Below, piece after piece: positions 18,001 through 27,168 of a DNA stretch of 64,000 bases. Position 1 is the first letter of the stretch. Each line of letters starts with the position of its first letter. The translations under genes were made by a program, and so were the position numbers. The notes under the pieces are model-generated. The model saw only the letters and a list, made by a program, of their open reading frames with translations. It searched no databases and was not told the origin of the DNA. Source of the stretch: Coemansia sp. RSA 922 (taxonomy: Eukaryota; Kickxellomycota; Kickxellomycetes; Kickxellales; Kickxellaceae); contig JANBQS010000004.1 of the NCBI GenBank assembly GCA_027577415.1, positions 25,351 to 89,350 on the forward strand, read 5' to 3'.

Positions 18001-20173
18001 GAAACAGCGCCGACGCCGTACGTGGCCACATCCACAATGGGAACAGACTGCCTCCAGTAGACACCGCCACATTATCACTGGGTTTGTCTTTAGGTCCAAC
18101 GACAGCGTAGATTCCGCCCAGCGTCTGGTCAAACGCAAACCCAGAAAATGCCGTACTAGGAGCTCTTGGCCTATTAACCGGCCTACTAGCAGGCTGAATA
18201 GCAACTACAGTACGCGGCCTGCGAAGCGTAGCAACAACCGAGTCAACCACCGACGACAACTGAGGCGTATCCAAACTATCGTCAAAGGCATGACCAAAGT
18301 CAACGCCATTCGCCGAGGCAACCACATACAAAGCAGCATGGTTAGTGTACTGGCGACCTACAGTAGCCCAGAAATAACTGCTGTCGCCGCCAAACCCCGC
18401 CCTTGTCAGCACCTGAGCCAGCGACACTACGTGCTGAGCACACTGGCGCGCAGCCAGCGTCAAATGCATGTCATACTGGTTAGTCTGCGGCAAATGCGAC
18501 GCCATAGCTCCAGCATCCAGCGAACTGTTAATAACCAATCCCAACCGACTAGCACCGTCAAACCCCGTAGGCCGTAAGCGCGATCCACTGCTGCTCCCTG
18601 AAAAATCAACAACAGCGTACTGCCCTCCCAACGGCCACCATCCACAGGTATCAGAGGACACTGGCTGCAATAGATCAACATCGGCTGTCTCCGATCCAAG
18701 CGCCAAATAATACATTGCGTCTTTGCCTTGGATTCGCCGCCTACCTCGCTCCATATCCATTAGTTGCTCGGTTGCCGCCGAGCACTCGCCAGCATGCACC
18801 GAGAATATCAGCGACTCCAATGACCCATTTCCACCAGCCACGAGCGACTCTGAAAACGACGCAGCAAGTGGACTGGTCGTAGTAGAATTAGTAGCTGGTG
18901 CCGCGCGTGGGCCAGACCGACTGATAGGAGTGATGGGCGGTTTGAGCTGAGTCTCCGCCGACGACCGTAGTGCAGCTGCATCCAAAGCCTGGTACAGCCA
19001 CCCGCGTACCACACGCACATGCACGGCATCAAGCAGGTCCACGGCCTCGTCCCATCTTGGCCCAAACATCCGCAGGCTACGAGCACGCGACCCATCGGCA
19101 TCGCCCCCATTAAGGTCCCACAGCCACCCGGGCTGCAGACCGTGGTCTGGACCATCAGCAATCGGCAAATAGGCTCCAGCGGCAATCTCACCAACATACG
19201 AAAGAAGATGGACATACGCCAGCCACATACACCTTTGAGCAGTATCGCGGTCACCTCCACATTCAGCAAAAACAGCCAGTTTGAAATGATACCGCACCAG
19301 CCACGCTCTAAGCGGCAGGAACCTTGAGTACCGAGACACTAGCCCAGGTTCCTTAAACACAGCCAGAGCTGCTGAACCGGCTCCCACGAGTCCCAGGGCT
19401 GTTGTGTCGCTGGGACGTGGAGGCAAAGGCAGCTGTGGAATAGCCACAAGCTTTGCCTGCGTACGCATAAAAGCTGCCGCATAAAACGCACACGCACGGG
19501 AGTATTGGCGTCGCTCCAAGTCACCCAAAAATAACTGGAACGCCTGCTGAGTACTGCCAGGCCGACAGACAAAAAACTGGCTAGCATCTAGCCCTCCACG
19601 CTGCATCAACCCGCTCAGACGCGCTTCAAGGGGCTCGTCAGCCTGAGCACGGCTAACAATAACTACTGCCGAGTATGTGAGCCCGTATGCTGCCAGACAC
19701 ACGCGATTACGAGCCATCTCCTCACCCATCGCCACATCATCTTCCGCTGGCAATGAGTGCAAAGACATGACTGTTGCTGGTCGTTGCTGCTGCTTGTCTA
19801 CCCATCGAGTCGTCAATAGACCTTCTCCACTTAGCTCACCGTGCTTGTTGCGTGGTGATAGGTCGTCCGCTGGGGCCTTTTGCTGGATGGCCTTGCGTCG
19901 TGGAATATCGTCTACTCTATCATAGCTCGAGGTTTGCCACCGTGGTACTCGCCCGGCTCCACCAGAGTCCCACCCACTGGGCCCTGTTGTCTCGCTGGGT
20001 CCGCCTCGGAAATACCGAATTATCGAACGTGCTACTTGGCGTCCGTACGGTGTTAGCGGCGATTTGTCCCCCGACGGCCCATTCAGTATACCGAGGACCG
20101 GGTAGTAGTGTCGAGTAAACGTTGTCGCTAAAACACTCACTGCCGGTCCGCCAAACACCGCCTCTGTCGTCAT
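15098..20173 (-). CDS. TRAPPC11-like TRAPP complex subunit (foie gras family)
   Basis: Large peripheral subunit of a TRAPP tethering complex acting in ER-Golgi traffic. 1691 aa from ATG 20173 (the open frame continues upstream without ATG). The foie-gras-like region is around residues 180-420: RRQYSRACAFYAAAFMRTQAKL, LRAWLVRYHFKLAVFAECGGDRDTAQ, FGPRWDEAVDLLDAVHVRVVRGWLY. Helical-repeat-like segments follow near 830-940 (SELAEVYAESEESQQEALNIFQSLAGRFRAEGW). The C-terminal half is beta-rich with several Ig-like stretches, as in Gryzun-type domains, and an acidic end. Animal and fungal homologues are usually near 1100-1200 aa, so this copy is long; Ser/Ala/Gly-rich insertions in the first 900 residues account for much of it. 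No frameshift is seen. Trs120/Trs130-type subunits are the alternative. Confidence 0.7.
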   Translation of the reverse strand: MTTEAVFGGPAVSVLATTFTRHYYPVLGILNGPSGDKSPLTPYGRQVARSIIRYFRGGPSETTGPSGWDSGGAGRVPRWQTSSYDRVDDIPRRKAIQQKAPADDLSPRNKHGELSGEGLLTTRWVDKQQQRPATVMSLHSLPAEDDVAMGEEMARNRVCLAAYGLTYSAVVIVSRAQADEPLEARLSGLMQRGGLDASQFFVCRPGSTQQAFQLFLGDLERRQYSRACAFYAAAFMRTQAKLVAIPQLPLPPRPSDTTALGLVGAGSAALAVFKEPGLVSRYSRFLPLRAWLVRYHFKLAVFAECGGDRDTAQRCMWLAYVHLLSYVGEIAAGAYLPIADGPDHGLQPGWLWDLNGGDADGSRARSLRMFGPRWDEAVDLLDAVHVRVVRGWLYQALDAAALRSSAETQLKPPITPISRSGPRAAPATNSTTTSPLAASFSESLVAGGNGSLESLIFSVHAGECSAATEQLMDMERGRRRIQGKDAMYYLALGSETADVDLLQPVSSDTCGWWPLGGQYAVVDFSGSSSGSRLRPTGFDGASRLGLVINSSLDAGAMASHLPQTNQYDMHLTLAARQCAQHVVSLAQVLTRAGFGGDSSYFWATVGRQYTNHAALYVVASANGVDFGHAFDDSLDTPQLSSVVDSVVATLRRPRTVVAIQPASRPVNRPRAPSTAFSGFAFDQTLGGIYAVVGPKDKPSDNVAVSTGGSLFPLWMWPRTASALFQAASFASLQRHRRLAAEDKAYSSKQPLVSEPSDETRVFSANPGVENTYASVWLAAERTRQVNEPGAMLATTTGLLAAALACLQPSAVVGGESGVDSLVRGLAESYGHQHLCLASELAEVYAESEESQQEALNIFQSLAGRFRAEGWETLTRHALQWVFRCASSVSDKQAMATAVVELMSQQDSTTDIDFSDMALVDMTQIYSPITCHAHWRHWRLPVDGRKMEFQVELDCRHLGQPLTLSELCVEFSDPRYSVRLSHDEDQIPQVRFCDIRGRAKCNLEMRPGSTLVLEGCVEIEACAVASALVLVGVSAVVGSSANLRLHWPTCAQASAQTAALSDGSEQGFSHMEALLAASAAVACIHDPLRQTRMAKSHVAAARYSEHVALRRAVTVCGPTSAVPLNRRWLVAGTEWKELGYPPLLLLPQNIQDEPGFSAYSRCRVLGLPLAETGVVVSMPKVGALAPAYRGEAFAVEILVHNKHTRLSALDISVGVRLAALDTAADSMSELNVESSDKASSDMPWLSAEAGGSELLGVLPGTKDLMAGESQTITVFVNFPATQISSANRSTATDVSVVHCSVRYNNGSDIIEALAQASIPVSRPLYAAAELLPSHVAAPETPSLNANSAGEFCFRRPVLVTLHNAGPWDITVDNMVLHPPSADALAVALSAAGAAPMTVTVMGSTFAAGTLVAGGSLKHVVWIDITASDLVRVSADVCPGILHVEWRRDESRCTARMWMPAMRLITRRLLVENICGTARVGQALPLSYRITNATRRTRTMDIAMHATEAFVFAGPRRLTLTVMPGHATILRFCLLPVTAVAPLGTVFAPGFAVFQTQSGNQTGSGWVLLPRLEIKPVVLPVSSPHSEQLRAPPPTRAETSAVQLGSAASDVNDSLVRAQSTVAELAGVDIDQRPMTPGLAEQCIDVLPQCLVYGSAGGAESDFEDSDDEQCAQESDDEEIQRLDQTTIYCLPA

Positions 20174-20341
20174 TGCTAATAATAATAAAAAGAGTTGGTC
20201 AGATGGAACAAGAAAAAAAAAATTATATAAATGTGAAGAGTAGGGCAAGGAGTTCAAACCCCTTTTTCCAGATCAGGTTTTTAATGCGACTAATGTTGAA
20301 TACAGAACAAAAAAAAATGGATGATTAAAATGGTATTGGAC

Positions 20342-21160
20342 CTATGTTCTTGACGAACTGGCAGTTGTCTCCTTTGCTCCAGACTGCGGAGTCTGTTCCT
20401 CGAGTACCGGGTTGACGATATTGTTAATCCTAGGATAACTAGCCTTTTCATCCAGCTGTTCCTGAGTCCACGCCAACAACTGCAACAACGCCGGCAGTTT
20501 AGGTTCCCTTGGCTGACTATGAGCCGCCAACAACGCGGCATTAAGTTCGTTAGCCGTCTTCTGCCTATGAGCAAAATCCAACAACTCAGCCAACGGTGAC
20601 CTAGCACTAGCGTCAAACGCCAATAACGCCATAGTCTTCTCCAACTCCCTCAACAGTTCAGGATGTTCCTCGCCGTGAGGCGCCAATTCGTCCTGCGCAA
20701 ACTCCAACGCCTCCTCAGCCTTCCCCTGTCTGATAAGCTCAATTAGGTGTTGCTGCTGTAGGTGAAAGTATAAACGTGGGTCGGTATCCAAAAGGTCAGG
20801 GTTTAGGTCGTTGACTCGCTCTATTGCTGTTTTGATATCGCCGTTTTGTACCGCTACTCGTATCTGCATTCGCTCATCTATCGAACCCAAGTCTACGCTA
20901 GAATGTAGGCCGCTCTCTTCGCTGAACTTTTCTGCTGCGTCCTTGTACCCCTCGATAATAAGATAGTTCATTATCAGTTGGTTCAAGTCACTACAGGGCA
21001 ACATATTTTTGTAGTTAGTTACGTGTACTTTTTAGAGAACACATAATTCTTCCTTTCTTTCTTTTTTATCTTACCTTTTGGCAATCGGCACCTCTGCCAT
21101 TTTTCCCTCCCATTCTTCGAGCGAGATATTTTGTTTCGCATTTGACGATGACGTAGTCAT
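20342..21160 (-). CDS. GID8: GID8 homologue, CTLH/GID ubiquitin ligase subunit, two exons
   Basis: Scaffold subunit of the GID/CTLH E3 ligase, which in yeast degrades gluconeogenic enzymes. Exon 1 is 21160-21075 (MTTSSSNAKQNISLEEWEGK...IAK), then an 84-nt intron (21074-20991; AAAAG|GTAAG donor, ACTAAC branch-like site, CTGTAG acceptor), then exon 2, 20990-20342. The spliced product is 244 aa against about 228 in human. The junction reads AKSDLNQLIMNYLIIEGYKDAAEKF, matching the LisH motif of GID8. LisH is about 29-60, then CTLH (SIDERMQIRVAVQNGDIKTAIE) and CRA (LYFHLQQQHLIELIRQGKAEEALEFAQ). Start choice is supported by the EEWEGK segment, which corresponds to DEWMEK in human GID8. Confidence 0.95.
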
Positions 21161-21294
21161 GTTATATAATATGATACTAATAATAATATTAATAATAATA
21201 CGAATTGGAATTTTAGCGAGGAGAGAAGAGGAGGAGGGGAAACGCACTTTAATCCTCAGAACCCCTACCAGAGAATGTAAAAGTGATCTCGTGA

Positions 21295-23073
21295 TTACAT
21301 GATCTGTGCCATTTCCCAAGTATTGCCGCTAATCAAGTTCAATCTCGACTCGCTTGCAACTCCGGTCCCGTCGTCTCTATATACATCCGCCAGGCCCTCG
21401 GGGATCTCGTCGGTGCTGCTTACGGGCAAAATATGGTGCAACGGAATGTTTCTAATGAACAGACAGATGATACATGCCAGCGCAGCAAACGGCACATCAA
21501 CGACAAACACCAAGTGTAGTGCCCTGACAATACCCTTGTATAGAGGCTCGGACATGGACTGAGGCAAAAGACTAATCAGTGGAGACAAACTTCCAATCGC
21601 CACTGTATCATGGCCCGCTCCACCTCCACCAGACATAAAATCAAGGAATGCCGAGAACGACTCGCGTACTGTAATCGCCAATCTCTCCTTCATAATGACT
21701 TCGCCGATAACCAGCCCAATCATTCCGCCCAATGTCCGTGCATAGTCGATTAGCGTAGTTACCGTGGATATCTCGTTAGCTGGTAGTCCCGCTTGGCTGG
21801 CAAGCAGAACCTGCTGCATGCAAAACCCAAGTCCCAGTCCAATTATTACTTGGAATCCAGCGTGCTTGGTAGATTCAGCAGGGTCGCGAGGCCACGTATA
21901 CATCAGTATATAGCCCACCGTCATCAGCGCAGTACCCGATACAGCCCATTCGCGGTAATAGACGCGTCCGCGGAAGCTTACTAGACCACCCGCAACAACA
22001 GCACCGATACAGCCGCCGAGCGTAAACCACAGAATATGTATCGAAGCCGGAAGTGGTTTCTGCGCAAGTACCATTTGATAGTACATTGGCACAAATATAA
22101 CCATGCCATACATACAGAGCCCGATGAAAAACGACGCGATAATAGTCAGCAATGTACGAGGTCTCGCCAGCAAGTGCAAGGGGATGATTGGCCATTTAGC
22201 GAATTTGCCCTCGATAGCTCCGAATATAGCCATTACCAAGAATCCAAACACAAACAGACATATGATTAGCACCGAGTCCCACGCATACTCATTGCCACCC
22301 CACGATAACGCCAACAAGATCATCGTACTGCCGCCCAGCCAGAAGAGTGTACCCAAATAATCAAATTCGCGCAGCTTACGCGCAGTCCGACCAGGAGGTG
22401 TTGGCAGATCGTGCAGAGTAAAATAGAGAATGGCCAACGCCAGCGCGCCAATAGGCAAGTTCATAAACCCGACCCAGCGCCAATTATTATTGGCAAAGAA
22501 CGCAGCCCCGATAACAGGACTAGTCCAAGTAGCCAGTATAATAACCGCGCCCAACATTCCCATGTAAAAGCCACGCTGGCCCGGCGTCAAAATATCGGTG
22601 AGAACAACTAGCGCCAGGGGCATCATCCCTGCGCCACCCACACCCTGTAGGGCTCGTCCCACGCACATGACAATCATGCTATTCGAGACTGCCACCATTG
22701 TCGAAAACGCCATGAATAGAAGAATGGAAAAGAAAAGGGGCCACTGGCGTCCGAGTTTTTCTGCCAGTTTCACCCAAATGGGCTGCAGCATAACGCAGGG
22801 CAAGAGAAACGAGACCGCCATCCACTGCGCAAATATTTCTGTGTTAAAGTCCTTTTTCAAGTCGTCCAGTATCAGGTTAAACATCGTCTCTGCCCCACAG
22901 ACCATGAACATCGCTAAGGAGAGGCCAAGAAACGTCAGTACTGCTTTCCATACCGGCCACTGCGCCTGACCCAAGAGATTGAAGCTCCGGTTTCGCTCAA
23001 AGTCCACCGCCTCGCTTCGAGATCTGAAGCGAACGAGCTTTGCCTGACCTGGTTGGAGCTCTGCTGCCGCCAT
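21295..23073 (-). CDS. Major facilitator transporter, 14-TM (DHA2-like), tandem copy 1
   Basis: Probable proton-coupled exporter or drug/siderophore-type transporter. 592 aa from ATG 23073 (MAAAELQPGQAKLV). The frame stays open upstream, but that part is low-complexity leader sequence. Fourteen hydrophobic segments are apparent. Motifs: AEKLGRQ (motif-A-like), GRALQGVGGAGMMPL, DILTPGQRGFYMGMLGAVIILATWTSPVIGAAF (motif-C region) and WRWVGFMNLPIGALAL, all typical of 14-TM drug:H+ antiporters. The substrate cannot be told from sequence. Two close paralogues follow on the same strand (23604-25349 and 31141-32874). All share a FNLLGQxQWPxWK-type cytoplasmic start and a GLPANEISTVTTLIDYARTLGGM loop. 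Confidence 0.93.
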   Translation of the reverse strand: MAAAELQPGQAKLVRFRSRSEAVDFERNRSFNLLGQAQWPVWKAVLTFLGLSLAMFMVCGAETMFNLILDDLKKDFNTEIFAQWMAVSFLLPCVMLQPIWVKLAEKLGRQWPLFFSILLFMAFSTMVAVSNSMIVMCVGRALQGVGGAGMMPLALVVLTDILTPGQRGFYMGMLGAVIILATWTSPVIGAAFFANNNWRWVGFMNLPIGALALAILYFTLHDLPTPPGRTARKLREFDYLGTLFWLGGSTMILLALSWGGNEYAWDSVLIICLFVFGFLVMAIFGAIEGKFAKWPIIPLHLLARPRTLLTIIASFFIGLCMYGMVIFVPMYYQMVLAQKPLPASIHILWFTLGGCIGAVVAGGLVSFRGRVYYREWAVSGTALMTVGYILMYTWPRDPAESTKHAGFQVIIGLGLGFCMQQVLLASQAGLPANEISTVTTLIDYARTLGGMIGLVIGEVIMKERLAITVRESFSAFLDFMSGGGGAGHDTVAIGSLSPLISLLPQSMSEPLYKGIVRALHLVFVVDVPFAALACIICLFIRNIPLHHILPVSSTDEIPEGLADVYRDDGTGVASESRLNLISGNTWEMAQIM

Positions 23074-23603
23074 AAATGTAGCTGTGTGTATGTCGTTCGT
23101 CGCCCACAACAGAAAATGGATAGAAAATAAGAAAATAAAAAGAAAAGATGGAAATGAAAAAGAGATGAGAGAAAGAAACATGTGTGTTTTGGTGCTGTGG
23201 CGAGGAAAGAGAAAAAAAGGTTTTTTTTTTTCTTATCCATTGTGCTAACTTAGTGGGAATATTTATGCACAGTAACTTTCTTCGTGTATTCACAAAAGCA
23301 GTCTCCCTGCCGCCATTGTCTCGTTTGCAACAAATAAACTCGCGCATTGGTTAGGCGACCTACTTCTAGAAGCAGTAACACACAGAATAGCATACAACGT
23401 TTTTAGAAAATGTGGAAAGAAATGCAGCCACTTTTATGATGTAAGCGGGTGTGGGAATACATATGCATATCTGCATGCAACAGTGGCCAACACAGAATTA
23501 AGGTTTGCCATGACCACCAACAGGTATGCTATAGATTGAATTAGTAAACATGGTCTGTTTAAGGGAATGCTAGTTTTAAAAAGAATGACTGATATAAAAA
23601 ATT
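23074..23603. other. Intergenic region between MFS copies 1 and 2, no gene seen
   Basis: Promoter and leader of MFS copy 1, with polypyrimidine (minus strand) tracts around 23110-23235. No further coding signal. Confidence 0.5.
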
Positions 23604-25349
23604 TTACGCGCTTGAAACGTCGGTTTCTTCTTTTCCGTGCAAGTCGACCAAGCCCTCGGGGACCTCTTCTGTGTTGTTAACGGGCAAAATGTGGTGCAAT
23701 GGAATGCTGCCAATAAATAGGCAAAGAAGACAAGCCATCGCAGCAAACGGCACATCAACGACAAAGACCAAACGCAGTGCCTTGACAATACCCTGGTACA
23801 AGGGCTCAGACATGGCTTGTGGCAACTTGCTAAGCATGGGCGCCATGGACTGTAGCGCAACCACGTCCTGCCCTTCAAGAGGTGCCGAACCGATAAAGAA
23901 GGAGAACGATTCACGAACCGTGGCAAACATCTTCTCCTTCAGGATGACTTCTCCGACAACGAGTCCAATCATACCGCCCAATGTGCGTGCATAGTCGATT
24001 AGCGTAGTTACCGTTGAGATTTCGTTAGCTGGTAGTCCTGCTTGACTGGCAAGCAGAACCTGCTGCATGCAAAAGCCTAGTCCGAGGCCAACGAGTACCT
24101 GGAATCCCGCATGTTTAGCGCTCTCCGTAGTGTCGCGAGGCCAAGTATGCATTAGGCCATACCCAATAGCCATGAGTCCAGCTCCTAAGACTGCCCACTC
24201 GCGATAGTAGACACGACCACGGAAGCTCACCAAGCTGCCAGCAACAACTGCACCGATACAGCCGCCTAACACGCACCAGAGGATGTACTTGGTCGAACCG
24301 TACGCTCCCTCAGCCATGACCATGACGTAGTAAATAGGCACAAACATAATCATGCCATACATGCAAAAGCCAATAAAGAACGACGCGACGATAGTCAACA
24401 GCACGCGGGGCTGTATAAGCAAGTGCAAGGGAATAATCGGCCATTTGGCATACCTGCCTTCAATAACGCCGAATATCAAGATAGCGACGAGTCCAAAAGC
24501 AAACATACACGCGATGAATGCCGAGCTCCAGGGATGCTCGTTACCGCCCCACGAGAGCGCCAGCAAGATCATCAGACTACCGCCCAGCCAGAAAAGTGTT
24601 CCCAGATAGTCGAACTCGCGCAGCTTCCGGCTGAGGCGACCCGGAGGCGTTGGTAGGTCGTGCAAAGTAAAATAAAGTATACTCAAGGCGACAGCGCCAA
24701 TAGGCAAGTTCATATACCCAACCCAGCGCCAAGTGGACCGCTCGAGAAACGCGGCACCTACAATCGGTCCAGTCCATTTGCCCAAGATAATAACAGCGCC
24801 TAGTAGTCCCATGTAAAAGCCGCGCTGTCCGGGAGTCAAGATGTCGGTAAGCACGACCAGGCTTAGTGGCATCATTCCGGCGCCACCCACGCCCTGGAAG
24901 GCGCGGCCCACGCACATGACGACCATGTCCTTGGAGGCAGCGACCATAATGGAGAATACCATGAATATGAGAGTAGATATAAAGAGCGGCCACTGGCGTC
25001 CAAACTTCTCGGCCAACTTTACCCAAATGGGCTGCACCATGACACACGTAAGCAAGAACGAGGCTGACATCCACTGAGCAAAGATTTGAGTACCAAACTC
25101 TTTCTTTATGTCGCCTATAATCTGGTTAAAGCTGGTCTCAGCGGCACAGACTATGTACATCACTAGCGACAGGCCCACAAACGTAAGGCTGCTCTTCCAT
25201 AGCGGCCACTGGGGCTGGCCGAGGAGGTTGTGTCCCTTGTTCCGCTCAAAGTCAATAGCCGTCCTGCCAAGCACAGGAGCTCTCGCGGGGTGCCCTTTGT
25301 CCGTTTGCGTGTCCTCCGCCGAAGCAGTGGTGTGCATATCGTCGGTCAT
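23604..25349 (-). CDS. Major facilitator transporter, 14-TM (DHA2-like), tandem copy 2
   Basis: 581 aa, start ATG 25349. Very similar to copy 1 along the whole length (for example GRAFQGVGGAGMMPLSLVVLTDILTPGQRGFYMG and the identical ASQAGLPANEISTVTTLIDYARTLGGMIGLV loop). Most differences are in the hydrophilic N-terminus and in the segment before the last membrane spans. Same 14-TM drug:H+ antiporter architecture and unknown substrate. The similarity points to a tandem duplication. An 800-bp upstream region leads into the small-gene array at 26 kb. Confidence 0.93.
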   Translation of the reverse strand: MTDDMHTTASAEDTQTDKGHPARAPVLGRTAIDFERNKGHNLLGQPQWPLWKSSLTFVGLSLVMYIVCAAETSFNQIIGDIKKEFGTQIFAQWMSASFLLTCVMVQPIWVKLAEKFGRQWPLFISTLIFMVFSIMVAASKDMVVMCVGRAFQGVGGAGMMPLSLVVLTDILTPGQRGFYMGLLGAVIILGKWTGPIVGAAFLERSTWRWVGYMNLPIGAVALSILYFTLHDLPTPPGRLSRKLREFDYLGTLFWLGGSLMILLALSWGGNEHPWSSAFIACMFAFGLVAILIFGVIEGRYAKWPIIPLHLLIQPRVLLTIVASFFIGFCMYGMIMFVPIYYVMVMAEGAYGSTKYILWCVLGGCIGAVVAGSLVSFRGRVYYREWAVLGAGLMAIGYGLMHTWPRDTTESAKHAGFQVLVGLGLGFCMQQVLLASQAGLPANEISTVTTLIDYARTLGGMIGLVVGEVILKEKMFATVRESFSFFIGSAPLEGQDVVALQSMAPMLSKLPQAMSEPLYQGIVKALRLVFVVDVPFAAMACLLCLFIGSIPLHHILPVNNTEEVPEGLVDLHGKEETDVSSA

Positions 25350-25803
25350 GGCTCAAAATAGTGCAAAAAATAATAAAAGTGCAAAAAAATAATAATAACA
25401 GGTAGGAGTGGGGAAGAAGTTGCATTGTTTTTTTTGGCGGCACGGCGTGCATCAAACACGTTCAATGTGGTTAGTTAGTTGCCACAACAATGCTACAAAG
25501 GAGCAGTAGCACCAGTGGTAAAGAAGGGCGAGGATCCCTCAACTCTCCCCCTTGATTTTTTTACATAGCCAGCCAGCCATACATGCACATGGTAAATCTC
25601 AACCTTTTTTCTAAACAGGTTTGATTTGCAATTAGAGACCACCGTATTGGTTGCACTGGTCTCAATAGGTAGTAAGGTAGGAATGGTGAGGTGCAGGGTG
25701 CTCCTTTTGTATCCCCCTGTCACATTGGCAAGAAGGTGTCACTTGCAGACCTGGCCCCTACTTTGGGAGAAGAGTGCTCCAGTGTCTGAATTGCTGTAGG
25801 ACA
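25350..25803. other. Upstream region of MFS copy 2, no gene seen
   Basis: Putative promoter and leader of the MFS gene; no coding signal beyond chance frames. Confidence 0.45.
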
Positions 25804-26041
25804 TGTTTGGTAAATCCAAAGGTGCTCGTGACTGCAAAAAAGGAGGGGCTTCTTTTACAATGCTGCATCTGACAAAAAATTGCAGTTTTTCTTTCAAGCT
25901 ACTAGTTTTTATTTCATTGAAAGTGTGTGTCTATAAAAACAGTACTCTTTGTAGCTTATTCTGGTAGCCACTATTCGGTGAGAACAAGCAGGTATTCAGA
26001 ATTAGTGCCAGAATTAGTGCCAGCGTCGATGGTCTAGCGAG
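25804..26041. repeat. Diverged copy of the family A array repeat (right part)
   Basis: GTTTGGTAAATCC...ACTGCAAAAAAGGAGGGGCTTC...TTTACAATGCTGCA resembles 27041-27110 (GTTTGGCCGAAAA...ACTGCAAAAGATAGGGGGGC...TTAACAATACTGCA). The end AGTGCCAGCGTCGATGGTCTAGCGAG recurs near 27230-27255, 28805-28830 and 30165-30195. It also holds its own small tandem repeat (AGAATTAGTGCCAG twice at about 25999-26024). Confidence 0.6.
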
Positions 26042-26152
26042 AACTTGAGCGCCTGGCTAGTAGGCAAACAGGAGCACGGCATGTGTTTTTGTAGTCAGGA
26101 ATCACTAGATTATTTTTTAAGTGTAGATGTACTTACCATCGGCAATATTCAT

Positions 26153-26494
26153 CTACACTTCACTCCTACACGCCCGGATAATATCACCAGGTGTATAGCA
26201 CATGAGCGCTATATCACTTGGTTTTCCAGCAATTATATACTTACATGTAATATCAACATCTGCGTTCTCCTTATTCAACTCCTTGATATACTCGTAATTG
26301 CTGTTTACCTGAATACGCCTAATTTGTACTAAATCACTCTGTACGAATGAAAGGTATGTATGAATATCACCAATTGTTTTCTCTTTTTCCAACACTTCGT
26401 CATATTTTGGATTGTCACTAAGTTTTAGTATAGAGGGTGTCACCGTAAGATCCTCTTTTGCAAGGACGTATATTATTTCACCTTCTTTTGGCAT
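26153..26494 (-). CDS. Small orphan protein, family A, array member 1
   Basis: 113 aa, function unknown, no signal peptide or membrane helix. Start ATG 26494; the open frame runs on upstream through the GA/CT-rich leader without adding conserved sequence. Predicted order: strand (EIIYVLAKEDLTV), charged helix (EVLEKEKTIGDIHTYLSFVQSDL), strand (IRRIQVNSNYEYI), then DITCKYIIAGKPSDIALM. About two thirds of residues are identical to array member 4 (30258-30635), whereas members 2 and 3 between them are more distant. An AATAAAAG box lies 104 bp upstream of the ATG, with a CT tract on the coding strand between box and ATG. Confidence 0.7.
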   Translation of the reverse strand: MPKEGEIIYVLAKEDLTVTPSILKLSDNPKYDEVLEKEKTIGDIHTYLSFVQSDLVQIRRIQVNSNYEYIKELNKENADVDITCKYIIAGKPSDIALMCYTPGDIIRACRSEV

Positions 26495-26562
26495 AGTAAT
26501 ACTCGTCTGTGTGGGAATGGCAAAATTTTGTAAAATAGGGGAAATGTTATGTTGAAGTGGAA

Positions 26563-26605
26563 AAGAGAGAGAAGAGAGAGAGGTGGGAGTGGAAGGGCTT
26601 TTATT
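26563..26605 (-). promoter_or_regulatory. Core promoter of array member 1: CT tract and TATA-like box
   Basis: On the minus strand an AATAAAAG box (26605-26598) is followed by a CT-rich tract (26582-26563) and then the ATG at 26494. The same order recurs in front of array member 2 and, with a weaker box, members 3 and 4. Confidence 0.5.
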
Positions 26606-26700
26606 CTTTTCAAGAGTTGGGGAAGCGCCCTGCAAGGTAGTTCCTCCCCAAAGGACATGAGCTACTTATCCAAAAGAAACACCCTATGTAAGAGGAAATG

Positions 26701-27168
26701 CAAAAAGGAGGCTTCACCTTTGCCATTACAAAAAGGCGTCCTTTTTGTAATAAGCACACCCCCAACCAAAGGTGAGTTTTTGGGGCATTTCTTGGAAGAG
26801 CAGTTGCAATGGCTGATGTAGTCCCCTTTAAAGCTGCGATTGATGCGCTCCTAAGTGCTGGCATGATAGGTAGGGGTGGTGAACCATTTTCCGCTGCAGA
26901 ATCCAGCTCAACAGTGCATCAAGTGAGGTAACAACACTACCAACAATGCTTGCACGCACTTCCAACCTTGCGAGCAAAACTTCCAATACATTTTTGGACA
27001 GGGCGCCCAAAGCAAGACTTTTCAGTTTGTAGGATGCTCCTGAACAGGTTTGGCCGAAAAGGGTGGTCGAAACTGCAAAAGATAGGGGGGCTTTTTTAAC
27101 AATACTGCAGCTGTCAAAAATTTCAACTTTCTTTTAAACTACTTGCATTCTCAACGTTGAAAGTATAT
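26701..27168. repeat. Array repeat, copy 1, near-identical to 28277-28744
   Basis: About 468 bp that align to 28277-28744 at a constant offset of 1576 nt with no indels and only about ten substitutions (for instance TTTCTTGG/TTACATGG, GACTTTT/GACCTTT, ACTTGCATT/ACTTTTATT). It lies between array members 1 and 2. It carries a perfect hairpin at 26725-26751. Chance frames of about 60 aa in it are identical in the two copies only because the DNA is. Confidence 0.9.
26725..26751. repeat. Perfect 12-bp inverted repeat with 3-nt loop
   Basis: ATTACAAAAAGG, loop CGT, then CCTTTTTGTAAT. Present unchanged in both close copies (here and 28301-28327). As RNA it would form a strong hairpin ending in a U-run on one strand. 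Confidence 0.85.

Noticed and set aside
23074..23181. Extra N-terminal hydrophobic segment on MFS copy 1
   Set aside because: Low-complexity leader translation absent from the two paralogues, which start at the equivalent hydrophilic region.
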